This document shows positions 62,436 through 64,000 of a stretch of 64,000 bases of DNA, one piece after another. The position numbers were made by a program, and so were the translations under genes. Below the pieces are notes generated by a model. The model was not told the origin of the DNA. It was given only the letters and a program-made list of their open reading frames with translations, and did not search any database. Source of the DNA: Enterococcus canintestini (GTDB lineage Bacteria; Bacillota; Bacilli; Lactobacillales; Enterococcaceae); NCBI RefSeq assembly GCF_001885735.1, contig NZ_JXKG01000007.1:1-64000 (forward strand), given 5' to 3'. Position 1 is the first letter of the stretch. The number at the start of each line of letters is the position of its first letter.

Positions 62436-63311
62436 ATGGCTATATTAGTAGCATTAATACCAATGTTTGCCTGGGGCAGCATTGGTTTGGTAAGCGGAAA
62501 ATTAGGTGGGGATGCCAACCAACAAACACTTGGCATGACGATGGGAGCATTTATTTTTTCACTAGGAATCTTCTTTGTGATGCGCCCAACAATTGATATG
62601 ATGACAATTATTGTCGGCTTTATTTCTGGATTATTTTGGTTTGTTGGCCAAAATGGACAATTTCACGCCATGAAAGCAATGGGTGTTTCAGTGGGATTAC
62701 CCCTTTCAACTGGCATGCAGTTGATGTTAAATACGATCGCAGGGGCAATCTTTTTCCATGAATGGCAACATGGTCGTGACTTTGTTTTAGGCTTTTTAGC
62801 CTTAGCATTACTCGTTGCTGGTGCTTATTTAACTTCCCGCAAAGATCCAGACGGTAAGAGTGAACCAGAAGCAGGAAGAAAAATGTATGATTTTGGTAAA
62901 GGTTTTCGTTTCTTGTTTGTTTCAACAATCGGGTATGGTCTTTACACTATTATTATTACATGGGCAGGACTTGATCCTTTAGCGATTATTTTGCCACAAA
63001 GTGTTGGGATGCTAACTGGAGCGTTATGTTTTTCAGCGAAAAAAGTTGCTTTTGACAAATATGTTTGGCGGAATATTACCTCTGGTCTTTTGTGGGGAAT
63101 TGGGAACATTTGTATGTTATTATCCATCCAAACAGTTGGCTTAGCAGTTGGTTTTTCTCTATCGCAAATGGGTATTATTATTTCAACTTTAGGTGGTATT
63201 TTCTTATTGGGGGAACACAAGACAAAAAAAGAAATGTTTTATGTCATTATCGGTTGCCTTCTTGTTATTTTTGGTGGTATTCTTTTAGGATATATGAAGG
63301 CTTTAGCTTAG
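62436..63311 (+). CDS. GlcU/RbsU-type sugar uptake protein (GRP transporter)
   Basis: This 291-residue carrier has ten membrane segments and the repeated drug/metabolite-transporter fold. ALIPMFAWGSIGLVSGKLGG, FVGQNGQFHAMKAMGVSVGLPLSTGMQL and LSQMGIIISTLGGIFLLGEHKT are characteristic of glucose or ribose uptake proteins of this family. The ATG at 62436 is 7 nt after AAAGGAG. The ATG at 62430 is too near. The sugar is not determined. Confidence 0.87.
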   Translation: MAILVALIPMFAWGSIGLVSGKLGGDANQQTLGMTMGAFIFSLGIFFVMRPTIDMMTIIVGFISGLFWFVGQNGQFHAMKAMGVSVGLPLSTGMQLMLNTIAGAIFFHEWQHGRDFVLGFLALALLVAGAYLTSRKDPDGKSEPEAGRKMYDFGKGFRFLFVSTIGYGLYTIIITWAGLDPLAIILPQSVGMLTGALCFSAKKVAFDKYVWRNITSGLLWGIGNICMLLSIQTVGLAVGFSLSQMGIIISTLGGIFLLGEHKTKKEMFYVIIGCLLVIFGGILLGYMKALA

Positions 63312-63353
63312 AAGCCAAAAAAGAATTCTAGTTAGATTATGAGGGGGAGCGCA

Positions 63354-64000
63354 ATGGATTTTCGTAAAAAAGAGATTAAAACAAGTCATGCAACAGACTT
63401 AAAGCGCAATTTACAGTTAAAAGATTTGATTATGTTAGGAATTGGGGCCATTATTGGTACTGGTATTTTTGTTATAACTGGCGTACCAGACGCTAATCAG
63501 GCTGGTCCAGCCTTAACCTTATCTTTTGTATTAGCAGCTGTTGTTGTTGGTCTATCTGGACTTTGTTTCGCTGAATTTTCAGCGCGAATCCCCGTTATTG
63601 GTGGTCCTTATGCCTACATGTATGTTGTTTTTGGCGAATTTGCGGCCTGGTTTACGGGCTGGTTTTTGATTTGTGAGTTTTTATTAGCTGTTTGTTCCGT
63701 CGCTTCAGGCTGGTCAGGGTATATGCAAGGTTTTTTGGGCAGTTGGGGCATTCATTTACCAAAGGCATTAACGGCAGGCTATAATGCTGCCAATGGTACG
63801 TATATTGATTTAATTGCGGCTTTAGTTATTGTCTTTATTACTTTTTGGGTTAGCCAAGAAGCTAAAAAAGCACTGCGTTTAAATAATGCGATGGTATGGG
63901 TGAAATTTTTCATTATTATTTTATTTATTGCTGTCGGTATTTTTTATATTAAACCTAATAATTGGACGCCATTTATGCCTAATGGAATTGGTAGCGTCTT
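63354..64000 (+). CDS. Amino-acid permease, APC superfamily (truncated by window end)
   Basis: The first 215 codons of a larger transporter are present. HATDLKRNLQLKDLIMLGIGAIIGTGIFVITG is the typical opening of YfnA/CAT-type amino-acid permeases (helix 1 with the GIGAIIGTGIF substrate loop), and further helices with CFAEFSARIPVIGGPYAYMY follow. The start ATG follows GAGGGGGAG. It runs off the window at 64000. It is not GadC-like in its opening, and its substrate is unknown. Confidence 0.88.
   Translation, partial: MDFRKKEIKTSHATDLKRNLQLKDLIMLGIGAIIGTGIFVITGVPDANQAGPALTLSFVLAAVVVGLSGLCFAEFSARIPVIGGPYAYMYVVFGEFAAWFTGWFLICEFLLAVCSVASGWSGYMQGFLGSWGIHLPKALTAGYNAANGTYIDLIAALVIVFITFWVSQEAKKALRLNNAMVWVKFFIIILFIAVGIFYIKPNNWTPFMPNGIGSV

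Overview
The window looks like a chromosomal segment of a low-GC Gram-positive lactic acid bacterium of the Enterococcaceae (Enterococcus or a close relative). The evidence is the AT-rich sequence, AGGAGG-type ribosome binding sites, many short hairpin-plus-T-run terminators, a comG-methyltransferase-ackA block, ecsAB-ccrZ-trmB, yhaO-yhaN-yhaM, prmA-rsmE-relA-dtd, an HrtBA heme exporter with a TetR regulator, and the protein sequences themselves. The species is not determined. No rRNA, tRNA, CRISPR array, prophage or transposase was seen.

Layout. 1-5160: secreted M23 peptidase, RluA-type pseudouridine synthase (minus), class A penicillin-binding protein, YheA/YmcA-family protein. 5338-7500: divergent GntR/LacI-type repressor and a ROK fructokinase. 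7777-12574: SbcD-like YhaO, YhaN ATPase and YhaM exoribonuclease. 12798-17124: P-type ATPase facing convergent prsA, ytxH and hit. 17296-20878: ecsA, ecsB, ccrZ, trmB. 20879-21495: a gene-free stretch packed with repeats. 21496-27632: complete comGA-GG, a methyltransferase and ackA. 27720-28439: an acetyltransferase gene broken by one in-frame stop.

28626-34447 is the most interesting catabolic locus. It has a SIS-domain deglycase-like protein, a PfkB kinase like FrlD, a GntR/UTRA regulator, an amidohydrolase whose usual metal ligands look replaced, and a YfcC-type transporter. It resembles fructoselysine or fructose-asparagine (Amadori product) pathways but has an unusual transporter and an extra enzyme. 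Similar palindromes lie upstream of its first and last genes. 34537-37683 holds a candidate small RNA, then a MarR regulator with a Gly/His/Asp-rich tail controlled by three operator copies, then an LmrA-like ABC exporter. 37922-41446 has proC and a TetR-hrtB-hrtA heme efflux system with a matching operator.

41667-46751: CDF metal exporter, a sortase fused to an Ig-like domain, universal stress protein, small membrane protein, probable 6S RNA and rarA. 47119-53623: DNA glycosylase, DUF3013 protein, prmA, rsmE, a DeoC-like protein lacking the Schiff-base motif, relA and dtd. 53735-64000: Cho-like nuclease (minus), ogt, ATP-type PEP carboxykinase, glutamate decarboxylase, phosphohexomutase, small membrane protein, a Bce-type two-component system without its transporter, a GlcU-type sugar transporter and a truncated amino-acid permease.

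Two families of dispersed intergenic repeats run through the window. One is a modular element of about 204 nt (1341-1544 and 21224-21427, with partial copies near 41550 and 46990) whose copies keep length and outer stem but differ in the inner stem. The other is a family of hairpins built on GAGGTTGTGACAA (5166, 20929-21086, 35692-35768). Starts were chosen from ribosome-binding-site spacing. Functions come from recognised family motifs, not database searches.
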